Positions 46,783-56,112 of a stretch of 64,000 nt of DNA are shown here, in pieces. The position numbers were made by a program, and so were the translations under genes. This DNA comes from Moraxellaceae bacterium (GTDB lineage: Bacteria > Pseudomonadota > Gammaproteobacteria > Pseudomonadales > Moraxellaceae), in the NCBI GenBank assembly GCA_004173455.1, contig SECL01000003.1, positions 1 through 64,000 of the forward strand, read 5' to 3'. The notes under the pieces were generated by a model. That model was not told the origin of the DNA, ran no database searches, and worked only from the letters and a program-made list of their open reading frames with translations. Position 1 is the stretch's first letter. The number at the start of each line of letters is the position of its first letter.

Positions 46783-46923
46783 CTATACTGTGGCTCTGGA
46801 ATTACCACTTGCCATAATGTTCTGGCAATGGTGCATGCTGGTTTGCCAGAACCGTTGCTGTATGCCGGATCATGGAGTGAATGGATTGCGGATGATGGAC
46901 GGCCTGTGAAAACTGAGGTTTAA
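46783..46923 (+). pseudogene. sseA: C-terminal remnant of 3-mercaptopyruvate sulfurtransferase (SseA-type rhodanese)
   Basis: A 46-codon fragment not in the ORF track. It reads YCGSGITTCHNVLAMVH, including the rhodanese catalytic Cys loop CGSGITTC, then GLPEPLLYAGSWSEWI and ends KTEV. It lacks everything upstream: stops lie just before it, in frame with the EF-hand gene's end. A complete SseA has about 280 residues, so most of the gene is lost, possibly by the deletion that brought in the EF-hand gene. Confidence 0.8.
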
Positions 46924-46929
46924 AATTCT

Positions 46930-47475
46930 ATGAAGTGGCTCAAGTTAATAGGACTAATCTTAGGCTCAGCGTGGTTTTTCCCCGTGAGTTGTACCACCGC
47001 GTTATATACTGGCACGCATGTGATTGCACATTGGGATGCCAGAGATACCGCTCAAGGCGATACAGTACATTCTGTATTTTCAGTGGTCGTGGAATCACCT
47101 AAAAACAATCAGCCATTCCACTTAATCAATTTAAGTGAAGTTCCTGAACTTAAGACTAAAGGAAAATCTTATTCCTTTCTTACATCACATGATTCGGGGA
47201 ATATAGTTATCGATGAATATAGCAATGCCTCCTATCATGTACTTAAAAAGTATAAAGACAATCAGATCATTGAGGTGATATACAAAGATGATAATAAGAC
47301 AGTATGGAGTAAATATCGTGCCACTCAATCTGACGTAACACCGCTGAGTTCACGAATGTTCTATGTTGGCTATATGGCTGCTGCTATACCCTATGCTTTA
47401 GGAATAGCACTAGCTCTTTATTCATTAGGAAAATTTTTCTCAAAAAAGTATAAACACAAATTTAATTATGACTAA
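46930..47475 (+). CDS. Membrane protein of unknown function
   Basis: A 181-residue protein I do not recognise. An N-terminal hydrophobic helix (residues 5-27) is followed by about 110 periplasmic-looking residues, and a second helix near 145-168 is followed by the basic tail KKYKHKFNYD. This resembles DUF3592-type topology but is not a clear match. It begins 6 nt after the sseA remnant and overlaps the next gene by 8 nt, so the two are coupled. Confidence 0.6.
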   Translation: MKWLKLIGLILGSAWFFPVSCTTALYTGTHVIAHWDARDTAQGDTVHSVFSVVVESPKNNQPFHLINLSEVPELKTKGKSYSFLTSHDSGNIVIDEYSNASYHVLKKYKDNQIIEVIYKDDNKTVWSKYRATQSDVTPLSSRMFYVGYMAAAIPYALGIALALYSLGKFFSKKYKHKFNYD

Positions 47476-47845
47476 ATCGCACTTTCTAACTTTACTCATA
47501 TTGCAATTATGCTTTCCAGCCATAGTTTATCTACTGTTTGACTATAGTCTTCATCAGCGAATTCCTAACCTTGCTTATTTGTTGCCAAGTTACTTGTTTC
47601 TAGCTATGCCACATATTATCGTTGCGCTGTTTGCATTCATACCCAATATAAAGCGGATTGCTTTAATATGGTTATTAACCTTACTTAATAGTCTACTAAT
47701 TGCTTTTTACTTTTGGATTTTAAGTTTAGCACCTCATGATTCAGGTTTAGCAGGGTTACTTTATATTCCATTATGGATAAGTGTATTAATCACTACCTTA
47801 CTATTAGAACTGATGTTTAAATTTATCCGTTACTCTACACTATAG
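47468..47845 (+). CDS. Four-helix membrane protein of unknown function
   Basis: A 125-residue hydrophobic protein of about four transmembrane helices and almost no soluble part. I do not recognise it. It overlaps the preceding membrane protein gene by 8 nt, indicating coupled expression and probably a shared role. More AT-rich than the core neighbours. It is convergent with frmA. Confidence 0.55.
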   Translation: MTKSHFLTLLILQLCFPAIVYLLFDYSLHQRIPNLAYLLPSYLFLAMPHIIVALFAFIPNIKRIALIWLLTLLNSLLIAFYFWILSLAPHDSGLAGLLYIPLWISVLITTLLLELMFKFIRYSTL

Positions 47846-47912
47846 ATCAAGCTGACCATACACAATGTACGAGCAGCTCTATTCAGCTTGAGCTATAAAC
47901 CTATCCAATCAA

Positions 47913-49019
47913 TCAATAAACCACCACGCTCCGAATCGACTCACCACTTTTCATCAAGTCAAAACCTCTATTGATGTCATCAAGGCTTAAATGATGAGTA
48001 ATCAGGTCATCAATATTCAGTTTGCCTTCCATGTACCAGTCCACAATTTTTGGCACATCGGTACGGCCACGCGCACCACCAAATGCCGAACCTAACCAGT
48101 GGCGACCTGTCACCAACTGAAATGGACGAGTGGCAATTTCTGCACCGGCTGGCGCAACGCCAATAATAATACTCTTGCCCCAGCCCTTATGACAGCATTC
48201 CAGCGCCTGACGCATGACATTGGTATTGCCAATACATTCAAATGAATAATCCGCACCGCCATCGGTCAGTTGAATAATGGCATCCACCACGTTTTCAACC
48301 TTGGAGGGGTTAATAAAATGCGTCATGCCAAACTTGCGCGCCATAGCTTCACGTTCGGGGTTCAGGTCAACACCAATAATCTTGTTGGCACCCACCATTT
48401 TGGCACCCTGAATCACGTTAAGCCCAATACCGCCCAGCCCAAACACCACCACATTGGCACCGGCTTCCACCTTGGCAGTAAATAATACCGCACCCACGCC
48501 AGTGGTCACGCCGCAACCGATATAGCACACCTTGTCAAAGGGGGCATCTTCACGGATTTTGGCCAGTGCAATTTCAGGTACGACGATATGATTGGCAAAA
48601 GTGGATGTGCCCATATAATGCAGAATTTCTTGTCCATCCAGACTAAAACGGCTGGTGCCATCCGGCATTAAGCCCTGACCCTGCGTAGTACGAATGGCTT
48701 GGCACAGGTTGGTTTTTTGCGACAGACAGAATTTGCACTGGCGACATTCTGGGGTATATAGCGGAATCACGTGATCGCCAGCTTTGAGGCTTTTAACGCC
48801 CTCGCCCACTTCCAGCACTACGCCTGCCCCTTCATGCCCTAAAATGGCTGGAAAGCGGCCTTCAGGATCAGCACCGGATAAGGTGTAATAATCAGTGTGG
48901 CAAATTCCGGTTGCTTTAATTTCAACCAGTACCTCACCAGCTCTGGGCGGTGCCAGATCAACGTCATGGATGGTGAGTGGCTTGGCAGCTTCCCAGGCAA
49001 TGGCGGCACGTGTTTTCAT
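47913..49019 (-). CDS. frmA: S-(hydroxymethyl)glutathione dehydrogenase (class III alcohol dehydrogenase)
   Basis: A 368-residue zinc MDR enzyme that oxidises the glutathione adduct of formaldehyde. Catalytic zinc ligands are C and H in [10 protein letters not shown] and GHEGAGVV; the structural zinc cysteines are in [17 protein letters not shown]; the NAD glycine motif is [18 protein letters not shown] precedes the ATG. The partner S-formylglutathione hydrolase and the frmR regulator are not nearby. Confidence 0.95.
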   Translation of the reverse strand: MKTRAAIAWEAAKPLTIHDVDLAPPRAGEVLVEIKATGICHTDYYTLSGADPEGRFPAILGHEGAGVVLEVGEGVKSLKAGDHVIPLYTPECRQCKFCLSQKTNLCQAIRTTQGQGLMPDGTSRFSLDGQEILHYMGTSTFANHIVVPEIALAKIREDAPFDKVCYIGCGVTTGVGAVLFTAKVEAGANVVVFGLGGIGLNVIQGAKMVGANKIIGVDLNPEREAMARKFGMTHFINPSKVENVVDAIIQLTDGGADYSFECIGNTNVMRQALECCHKGWGKSIIIGVAPAGAEIATRPFQLVTGRHWLGSAFGGARGRTDVPKIVDWYMEGKLNIDDLITHHLSLDDINRGFDLMKSGESIRSVVVY

Positions 49020-49138
49020 TTAAGGCTCCTTCTATCCTCAAGGTCATGATGGTTGGTTAAGGTCATCACCAGACTTATTAAAAGAACTAACACTGATTGC
49101 TTTTATTACATTGTAGCCAGCAATCAGTTGTATTCATT

Positions 49139-50551
49139 TTAGTGATTGGCACGGGCCGCCATTACCGGTTGCGCTGTCGGGGTGGCCAGCATGTCCGGCG
49201 GGAACAGGCGACTTTCAAACTGGGGCAGCATCAGCGCCATGTTTTGTCCTAGCTTAAATTGCGGCTGGGAATGAGGAAATCCCTGCGCTTTTTCCCATTG
49301 CTTGATACGTCCATTGGCCACGTCAAATGCAGATTTAAAACTATGCTGTGAGCGTAAGGCTTCATCAAACAAAGCCCGGCCAAAATAGGTATAATCGGCT
49401 TCATTGGTACAGCCAAATGAGGTACGGTCGGCCGAGGAGGCTGTAATAATCAGCGTATCTGGGGATTGCAGTGCAGGCACAAAGCTGCCGGAATAGCAGG
49501 ATGAAATCACAATCACCCGCCAGCGAATGCCGGAACGGTCCAATGTTTCACGCAGCCATTGCGGATCAATGGATTGCATGTCTATTGGTTCGTTGGCCAG
49601 TTCAAACACATTGGGTAGGCCATGCGAGGTCATGTATAAAAACAGCACATCATTGTCAGGATTCATTTGCTGGCCAATGCGCGCCAGACTGCGCTCAATG
49701 CTAGTTTTGGTGGCAATCGGCTGGCTAATAAAAGTTGCCTTGTTATTAATCAAGCCAATAGAGCGGCCATAGGTGCCAAAGCGGGTATCAAACTGGCGCT
49801 GGATACGATCCACTTCAGACTTGAACACATCTTGATAGCCTGCCCCGGCAATGCCCATAAAATACCAGTTACTTTGACCGGGGACACTGGTTTGCATCTG
49901 TGACAGCACATCATCCAGCAAGCGTGGCTGCGCATAAATGGCAGCTTCTGGCAGGGTAATGCGGCTTTCTTCCACTTTCCAGATCGGCTGGCTGCTCACC
50001 GAAGATTGCCAGATGGTGAGGGTAATAATAATCCCCACCAAAATCAGCGCCTGTTCCCACCATGGCCAGTGCAATGCACGGGCAAACACCCAAAACACCG
50101 CCACGGTTTGCCAGACAAACAGCACCAGAAAAATGGTTGGCAGGTACTCGTAGCTCATGTCCGGCAAGCGGTCAATCTGACCCAGAAACTGGACAAAACT
50201 TTGCAGCAGCGCCACGTTGACGTCGGCAATCAGCCACAACATGGCAGGCACCAGCATTAGGCGGCCAAGACCACTACGCTGTGCTAAAAAGATACCGGCA
50301 ATTAAGGCAATAAATGGCCATAACAGGTAGCTGACCAGCCCCTGCAAATTAAAATGCCCTGCCCCGCCTGCGGTGAGCCAGCTAAACAGGGTATTGGCTA
50401 GACAGGCCAGTACTGCCCAGAATAAAAATTGCCAGCCATTGGGCGTAACCCGGTCAAAACAGCGTCTTGAACCAATCAGCATCCACAATGCAGCAATCTG
50501 GTTATCACGCAAATCACTGAGAAAATTACGGGAAGGCTTTAGTTCAATCAT
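49139..50551 (-). CDS. Membrane-anchored C13 (legumain/caspase-fold) cysteine peptidase
   Basis: A 470-residue protein. The first 180 residues hold about five hydrophobic helices. A soluble domain from residue 195 has a caspase-like fold with the dyad H310 in YMTSHG and C352 in ISSCYSGSF, and a following TASSADRTSFGC block, as in peptidase family C13. Bacterial members of this type have no settled substrate. Regulation may involve the three direct repeats upstream. A good Shine-Dalgarno is not evident. Confidence 0.82.
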   Translation of the reverse strand: MIELKPSRNFLSDLRDNQIAALWMLIGSRRCFDRVTPNGWQFLFWAVLACLANTLFSWLTAGGAGHFNLQGLVSYLLWPFIALIAGIFLAQRSGLGRLMLVPAMLWLIADVNVALLQSFVQFLGQIDRLPDMSYEYLPTIFLVLFVWQTVAVFWVFARALHWPWWEQALILVGIIITLTIWQSSVSSQPIWKVEESRITLPEAAIYAQPRLLDDVLSQMQTSVPGQSNWYFMGIAGAGYQDVFKSEVDRIQRQFDTRFGTYGRSIGLINNKATFISQPIATKTSIERSLARIGQQMNPDNDVLFLYMTSHGLPNVFELANEPIDMQSIDPQWLRETLDRSGIRWRVIVISSCYSGSFVPALQSPDTLIITASSADRTSFGCTNEADYTYFGRALFDEALRSQHSFKSAFDVANGRIKQWEKAQGFPHSQPQFKLGQNMALMLPQFESRLFPPDMLATPTAQPVMAARANH

Positions 50552-50592
50552 CTTGTGATTCGCTCACGTCACACCCGCGTTATGCTCAAGTT

Positions 50593-50627
50593 AGGTCTAA
50601 ATCAGGTCCGAATTCGGTCTAATTTAG
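50593..50627. repeat. Three short direct repeats upstream of the C13 peptidase
   Basis: GGTCTAA, GGTCCGA and GGTCTAA occur at about 11-bp steps, and the middle contains the palindrome CCGAATTCGG. One-helical-turn spacing would suit a regulator binding site, 42 bp upstream of the peptidase ATG. Confidence 0.35.
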
Positions 50628-50758
50628 ATTTAAATTAATTTTAAGCTATAGCCAAATTACTTGCAGATATCCTATCAAGAAAAGCATTTGAAACTGTATT
50701 TTTCTTGTCTATGAACAACATAGATTACAAAAATGAGCCGAATAGTGGCGTTGTAAAT

Positions 50759-51484
50759 TTAGCCTTCGGTTTGAAGATGCGAATCAATCAGCTCAGCCGG
50801 CCAGCGAATACAATCCGTCAGCGCAGTCACATTATTGTCCGCCTGATAGGGAATTACCCCCAGACAAGGCGCACTGATTTTTTTGTTTAAGGTGTCAATC
50901 TGCTCAGCCATAAAAGGTTCATTCTCACGCAAACAATTGGCCACCCAGCCCGCCAGTGGCAAACCATCACGCATAATCAGCTCAGCGGTCAGTAACGCAT
51001 GATTGAGGCAACCCAGCCGGATGCCCACCACCAGAATCACCGGCAGGCGCAATTGCTTGGCCACATCGGAAATACATTCCTGCATATTGATGGGCACACG
51101 CCAGCCGCCTGCTCCTTCCACCAGAATATGACTAGCACGGGTGGATAACCCTGCGCGGATATGCCCAACTACTCGTCCGGCCTGTAAACGCTCACCCACC
51201 TGCGCTGCGGCAATATGCGGTGATGTGGCTGCGGGCAATTTGATCGGGGCTACCAGCTCCTCCACCAGATTGACACTGGCATACTGCTGCAAACACTGGG
51301 CATCGTCACTGATTAAATCACCGGCGGCATCAACACGACATCCGGCTGAAATGGGCTTGATGGCAAAGCAGGCATGGCCCTGACTACTGGCACGTGCCAA
51401 CAACAAACTCGTGACAAAAGTCTTGCCGACATCGGTATCAGTACCTGTCACAAAATAGGCTTGGCGTGCAATGGCTGTATTCAT
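50759..51484 (-). CDS. bioD: Dethiobiotin synthetase
   Basis: ATP-dependent enzyme that converts 7,8-diaminopelargonate and CO2 to dethiobiotin. A 241-residue P-loop protein with the Walker A-like GTDTDVGKTFV, the substrate Lys in AIKPISAGC and the GAGGWRVP loop. It lies 129 nt downstream of bioC on the same strand. bioA, bioB and bioF are not in this window. Confidence 0.93.
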   Translation of the reverse strand: MNTAIARQAYFVTGTDTDVGKTFVTSLLLARASSQGHACFAIKPISAGCRVDAAGDLISDDAQCLQQYASVNLVEELVAPIKLPAATSPHIAAAQVGERLQAGRVVGHIRAGLSTRASHILVEGAGGWRVPINMQECISDVAKQLRLPVILVVGIRLGCLNHALLTAELIMRDGLPLAGWVANCLRENEPFMAEQIDTLNKKISAPCLGVIPYQADNNVTALTDCIRWPAELIDSHLQTEG

Positions 51485-51613
51485 AAAACTGGCCTGAATC
51501 CAATAAACAAAAGGCTGGGAAAATTAAACAAAACGAATGAAACAAACGAAGCACGGCATTGTTGCAGCAAGCAGCAAACCAGCATTAAAACCCCAATAAA
51601 AAAAGCGAAGGCA

Positions 51614-52372
51614 TTAATAGGTGTTGAGGAAAGCCAATGGATGACCCGACGCGGGTTTTTGCAGATGTAAAAACAATACCTCAAATGACATATCAATCGG
51701 TGATGGATCTTGCAACCACTGCTTTCGGCGCGACAAATCCGCGCTGGACATTGTTGTTGCTGACTGGGGCTCACCAGTCTGGTTTCCCCCCATTTGCCGG
51801 ATTGCAGCGATCAAGGCCTTTAGGTTGGCAAAATCCTGACTAAAGCGCCGGGTTTCATGTTTCACCACAAAAGTACCAGCCTGTTCCATCCATGCCTGTG
51901 CTGGCTCAAACGGAAACAATGGAAAACCGGGGTAGCGCAAAGCCACTTCAGATAATGAACCAGCCACCGGAACGGCTAGCCATACTTGTCCGCCCGGCTG
52001 CACAACGCGCAGGATTTCCGGCACAATAGCTGAACCTAGCCAGTGCAAGGCAAAATTACTCACTGCACCATCCAGCATGTCATCAGCCAGCGGCAACTGG
52101 CCAATATCAGCCAGAATAGTCTGAATCCGGTCATCACCGTCCAGTGCCTTAAGCATATTAGGCGCCATATCAATCGCCCATACCCGTGCGCCCTGTGCCG
52201 CCAGTGTTTTGGCCAGTATTCCCGTACCGCATCCGGCATCCAGCCATACGCTATCCGCTGATACCTGACCCATCCAGTCCAGCAAATAACGGGCCGATTG
52301 CTGTTGCAAGCCACTGGCCTGATCATACTGGGCTGCGGCTGCATTAAATTTTTGCCAAACTGCTGAGTCCAT
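51614..52372 (-). CDS. bioC: Malonyl-[acyl-carrier protein] O-methyltransferase
   Basis: SAM-dependent methyltransferase that caps malonyl-ACP to begin pimeloyl synthesis for biotin. SAM motif I is WLDAGCGTG, then AIDMAPNML, and the family LHWL segment is in AVSNFALHWLG. I set the start at the ATG 52372, because GAG is 6 nt upstream and the protein then starts in the family manner; the track start, 54 codons earlier, runs into rsmJ. The product is 252 residues. Confidence 0.9.
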   Translation of the reverse strand: MDSAVWQKFNAAAAQYDQASGLQQQSARYLLDWMGQVSADSVWLDAGCGTGILAKTLAAQGARVWAIDMAPNMLKALDGDDRIQTILADIGQLPLADDMLDGAVSNFALHWLGSAIVPEILRVVQPGGQVWLAVPVAGSLSEVALRYPGFPLFPFEPAQAWMEQAGTFVVKHETRRFSQDFANLKALIAAIRQMGGNQTGEPQSATTMSSADLSRRKQWLQDPSPIDMSFEVLFLHLQKPASGHPLAFLNTY

Positions 52373-52388
52373 AACCATCTCGATCTGA

Positions 52389-53228
52389 TTATTCGGGCAA
52401 TAAGCCTGTGTTTTCTGCTGGTGTCCGCATGCCCATTGACTGAAAATACCCATCAAAACGGCAGGCATCCCCAAGCCACTGATGCTGCGGCTTACTGTCA
52501 GTGAGTGTCGGAGCATGCCGTGGCCGCTTGACAATCACCCGGCCAGCCCGCTGTTGTGCCAGCGGAAGCAAATACTCTCCCAAATCCATTGCCCCATGTT
52601 CAGGTAATAATTGGTGCAGAACCTGCATTTCTTTTTTCACTAACGCTTGTTTTTTCTGATCCTTGTGTCCGCCCTTAGGAAACATCGGATCCAGATAGAT
52701 CACATCCACTCGCTCGCCCTGCTGCTGTAACTGGTTTAAATACACACGCGCATCCGCATGAACCAGTTGAATACGCTGCATCACCGGCATCAGCTCCGGA
52801 TACTGTATCGCACGCTGAAACGAATCCTGCAATAGCGAAAACAGTACAGGATGCCGCTCAATTAAGGTCACTTTAGCCCCCAGCCACGCCAGTAACAGAC
52901 CATCATGACCCAGCCCAGCGGTGGCATCAATAAGGATTGGTTGCTGCTCAGTCTGGCAGGCACGTGCCAGTAGTTCATTTTTATGTGAGGCACGTTTTAG
53001 CCGGGCAAGCTGTCCAATCCAGTCAGGCTGCATTTTCATACCAGCAGCAGCCAGATGCAATCCATGCTCATCCAGTACTAGTGCCAGCTCAGGATGTTGC
53101 CTTAAAAACTTGGGATTAATGGTTTCAACAATTTGCAGTTTGCTATCAATGCCCTGTTGCAACAATTGCTGCTGACAGGCCTGCGCATTCGTCTCTTGCG
53201 TCTGCGCGACCCACAGCGTCAACTGCAT
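52389..53228 (-). CDS. rsmJ: 16S rRNA (guanine1516-N2)-methyltransferase RsmJ
   Basis: SAM-dependent methyltransferase of helix 45 of 16S rRNA. It shows the family motifs LIDATAGLGHDGLLLAWLG, VTLIERHPVL and the catalytic YLDPMFPKG with downstream VKKEMQVLHQLL and RVIVKRPRHAP. I chose the ATG at 53228, which shares its A with the uppP TAA (TAATG), so the two genes are coupled. It is 279 residues; the last gene step is 16 nt before bioC. Confidence 0.92.
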   Translation of the reverse strand: MQLTLWVAQTQETNAQACQQQLLQQGIDSKLQIVETINPKFLRQHPELALVLDEHGLHLAAAGMKMQPDWIGQLARLKRASHKNELLARACQTEQQPILIDATAGLGHDGLLLAWLGAKVTLIERHPVLFSLLQDSFQRAIQYPELMPVMQRIQLVHADARVYLNQLQQQGERVDVIYLDPMFPKGGHKDQKKQALVKKEMQVLHQLLPEHGAMDLGEYLLPLAQQRAGRVIVKRPRHAPTLTDSKPQHQWLGDACRFDGYFQSMGMRTPAENTGLLPE

Positions 53229-54049
53229 TACCACTGCACCCAACCTGTCCAGGCGGTCAGTAAAATGATCAGGCCAAACACGATGCGGTAATAAGCAAAC
53301 ACACTAAAGTCATGCTTGGATACGTAACGGATCAAGGCACGAATCACGATCAGCGCCGAAATAAACGCCACTAGCATGCCAATACCTAGCACCAGCATGT
53401 CGTTGCTGTGCAGTTCATGCCGCGACTTGTACAAATCCAGCAGGCCAGCCCCCATCAGTACCGGAATACCCAGAAAAAATGAAAACTCAGCAGCGGCTTT
53501 ACGGGAGACACCCATCAGCAAGCCACCAATAATGGTAGAACCTGAGCGCGATGTACCCGGAATCAGCGCCAGACACTGAATCAAGCCAATCAGTATGGCT
53601 TGCTTAAAGCTGATTTGCTCAACTTCTTGTGCCACAATACGATGGGGACGTTTTTCAGCCCACAAAATAACAATACCACCAACAATCAACGCAATGGCAA
53701 CCGTGATAGCATTGAACAAATAAGCCTTAATTTGATCACCAAGACTTAAGCCAATAATCACAATGGGAATCGACGCCACAATCAGGTTAATGCTTAAACG
53801 CTGGCCTTCTGGCTGGCCTTTTAACGCTCCGGTGAGTGCGCCCCAGAGCTTGCCCCAGTACTCATAAATGACCGCAACAATGGCACCAATCTGTACGGCC
53901 ACAGCAAACAGTTCACGTTTTTCCAGCGTCCAGAAATCCAGCAACTGGGCGGTTAAAATTAAATGTCCAGTACTGGAAATGGGTAAAAATTCAGTAATCC
54001 CCTCAACCAGTCCCATAATTGCTGCCTGAATCAGCAACCAGATATCCAT
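53228..54049 (-). CDS. uppP: Undecaprenyl-diphosphate phosphatase (BacA/UppP)
   Basis: Integral membrane enzyme that dephosphorylates undecaprenyl diphosphate to recycle the carrier lipid for peptidoglycan. The signature EGITEFLPISSTGHLIL and the second PGTSRSGSTIIGG motif are both intact. About eight helices. I chose the ATG at 54049, which has GGAG five bases upstream; the track starts at a GTG two codons earlier. The stop overlaps the rsmJ start. Confidence 0.96.
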   Translation of the reverse strand: MDIWLLIQAAIMGLVEGITEFLPISSTGHLILTAQLLDFWTLEKRELFAVAVQIGAIVAVIYEYWGKLWGALTGALKGQPEGQRLSINLIVASIPIVIIGLSLGDQIKAYLFNAITVAIALIVGGIVILWAEKRPHRIVAQEVEQISFKQAILIGLIQCLALIPGTSRSGSTIIGGLLMGVSRKAAAEFSFFLGIPVLMGAGLLDLYKSRHELHSNDMLVLGIGMLVAFISALIVIRALIRYVSKHDFSVFAYYRIVFGLIILLTAWTGWVQW

Positions 54050-54118
54050 ACGCACTCCAAATATTATAAAAGCTAGCAGTTAGCAATGAGAAATTACAGG
54101 ATCAGTATTAAAAAAAGC

Positions 54119-54814
54119 TTAACGTTTTGAGGCGCCCTGCTCGGCGATTTTTTTCCATGCATTGTCACGCAGGTAAACGGGCAAAGCCTGATCTGCACTG
54201 ATAGCCTGACCGGCTTGAAAGGCAGCATGACCCAGACGCGCAATATCTTCACTGCTGGCATGTAGCTGCTGACAGCTTGCTTGCGCACTGGTTTGCGTAA
54301 TCAGCGCACTGCCATTGCCCACCAGCGTATAGTGCTCAGCGTCAACAGGCAGCCTAACCCGATCATAAGCGGCCAGTTGCTCAATGCCAGACTCATTGGC
54401 CAATGGCTGCATCAAACCGTGGGCATCCAGCTGGTAAGCAGCGGCATAAACTTCATTCATACGTGCATCCAGCACTGCCACGACCTGCGTGAGCTGATGT
54501 TGTCGATAAGCCGCCTGCGCCACGGCCTGCAAGGTTGATACCGGCACGACGGGCAAATCATGCGCCCATGCCAGTGCCTGTGCCACGGCGGCATTAATGC
54601 GCACGCCACTAAACGAACCCGGCCCACGACTAAACGCAATCGCTTGCAGGGACGCCACATTCAAACCCTGCTCAGCCAGTACGGCATCAATCATCGGCAA
54701 AATCAGACGAGTTTGCTCACGGCTGCGGTTATCCTCACGATGAGCCACCACAGCTTGCCCATCAAACAACGCCACAGAACACCACTCATTTGCTGTTTCC
54801 AGTGCTAAAAGCAT
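54119..54814 (-). CDS. tsaB: tRNA threonylcarbamoyladenosine biosynthesis protein TsaB
   Basis: Non-catalytic partner of TsaD and TsaE in t6A37 tRNA modification. A 231-residue actin-fold protein with LLALETANEWCSVALF at the N-terminus and the conserved GPGSFSGVRINAAVAQALAW. GGGGAT sits ahead of the ATG. It lies upstream of uppP on the same strand, 69 nt away, and may be cotranscribed. Confidence 0.93.
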   Translation of the reverse strand: MLLALETANEWCSVALFDGQAVVAHREDNRSREQTRLILPMIDAVLAEQGLNVASLQAIAFSRGPGSFSGVRINAAVAQALAWAHDLPVVPVSTLQAVAQAAYRQHQLTQVVAVLDARMNEVYAAAYQLDAHGLMQPLANESGIEQLAAYDRVRLPVDAEHYTLVGNGSALITQTSAQASCQQLHASSEDIARLGHAAFQAGQAISADQALPVYLRDNAWKKIAEQGASKR

Positions 54815-55063
54815 GCCGTATCCCCAAGCTCAGCCATTGCGGCTATCTGGTTTGCGCAAAGCTGACCAAATGTCAGCCAGCGCATTATTAAAGGGGGCTA
54901 TATTAACAAAAACCATTGGTCATGGATGCCATAAGTTGTTTTTGTTTGAATACCACAAGCGCCTGCAAAAAACCGTCTTACGTTTACAGCAATTCACTTT
55001 ATTGATCGGAAAACTACAGTAAATTAGCAGCATAGGATTACAAAAACAGATCAAGGTGAAATT

Positions 55064-55486
55064 ATGCGTTCCTTATCCCGTACTCGGGCATTTCAGGCGC
55101 TACGTGAGCGTGAGCGCGCAAGGCTATCTAGAAAACCAGAAAAAGTACCCACTAAAGGCTGGGTAAACCGTTTACAGTTTGCCTTTTATTCCGGTGTAAT
55201 GGGATTGTTGCTGGGGGGAATTTTTGACTTTTTAACTTCACTCATCCGCACTTTTACCCAGCCGAATGGTGATGGTCAGTTTATCTGGTTTCTGGCCTAT
55301 ATTTTTGCCGGATTAGGCGCACTGCTTGGCTTTTGTTTTGGCGCACGTGCCGGAGAGCTGTATGCGCAAATTTTTGCCGCCGATGACCATGGTTCAAGCA
55401 GTGCCACCAGTGAACTGATTCGCCTGATTGCCAAAACCCTGCTGGTGGCTGCGTTGATCTGGTGTGTATTGCTGATTTTTACCTAA
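55064..55486 (+). CDS. Small membrane protein of unknown function
   Basis: A 140-residue protein with a basic Arg-rich N-terminus (about 35 residues) and three hydrophobic helices (SGVMGLLLGGIFDFLTSL, LAYIFAGLGALLGFCFG and TLLVAALIWCVLLIF). I do not recognise the family; it looks like a conserved Acinetobacter-type hypothetical. AAGG is nine bases upstream of the ATG. It is divergent from tsaB. Confidence 0.65.
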   Translation: MRSLSRTRAFQALRERERARLSRKPEKVPTKGWVNRLQFAFYSGVMGLLLGGIFDFLTSLIRTFTQPNGDGQFIWFLAYIFAGLGALLGFCFGARAGELYAQIFAADDHGSSSATSELIRLIAKTLLVAALIWCVLLIFT

Positions 55487-55512
55487 ACTCAGGCAGTACA
55501 GATCAGGATTTT

Positions 55513-55995
55513 TTATTCGTCTTCTGGAAAAGTGGTTTCCCATTCATCCTGTTTGGCACGCACGCCGGTCAATCGGTCAATCTTGCGCTGTAATTGTTCC
55601 CTCAGTAACTCAGTGTGCTGGCCAACCCGCTGCAATTGCTGCTGCACGGTAAAGGGCTGATGCTTTTGCGCCAAGCTACTGGCCGTCGCGGGCATATACA
55701 ACGATGCAGCGCCAAGACCCGTTAAGCGTTTTTCGGTGCTGCCAAACCACGGACTTTGTGCGCACAAACTGGTACACAGTTGCGGCATGACTTTTGATTG
55801 CAACTGTTCCAGCAATTCTTTGGCTTGTGACCGACTCAAATTAGTAAATGGCTGCTTTTGCGCCAGCTCTACCTGTTTTTCAAGCAACTCTACAACCTGT
55901 TGCAGCGATTGATGATCACGGATAGTTTGCGCCATCTCACTGACCAGTGCTGCAATCAGTTTGCGTTTTTCCCCTGCTTTTATCTGACTCGCCAT
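55513..55995 (-). CDS. Helical cytoplasmic protein of unknown function
   Basis: A 160-residue protein with no signal peptide. The first 60 residues and the final 50 (LLREQLQRKIDRLTGVRAKQ) are predicted coiled-coil helices; a less ordered middle segment contains two cysteines (LCTSLCAQ). I do not recognise it. The track starts two codons upstream; I chose the ATG at 55995. It is convergent with the small membrane protein gene. Confidence 0.6.
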   Translation of the reverse strand: MASQIKAGEKRKLIAALVSEMAQTIRDHQSLQQVVELLEKQVELAQKQPFTNLSRSQAKELLEQLQSKVMPQLCTSLCAQSPWFGSTEKRLTGLGAASLYMPATASSLAQKHQPFTVQQQLQRVGQHTELLREQLQRKIDRLTGVRAKQDEWETTFPEDE

Positions 55996-56112
55996 ACACA
56001 CCTCAATCTGTCAAACACAGCACCACGATCATCAAAAAATACCATTACATCCATGCACCCGATAAACACCCACATCTAGTCTATATCTAGCCAGCGCTAT
56101 AGAGCCTAAATT

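Noticed and set aside
47848-47890. CAAGCTGA...TCAGCTTG inverted repeat between two convergent genes.
   Set aside because: Short arms, long loop, no T tract; weak terminator at best.
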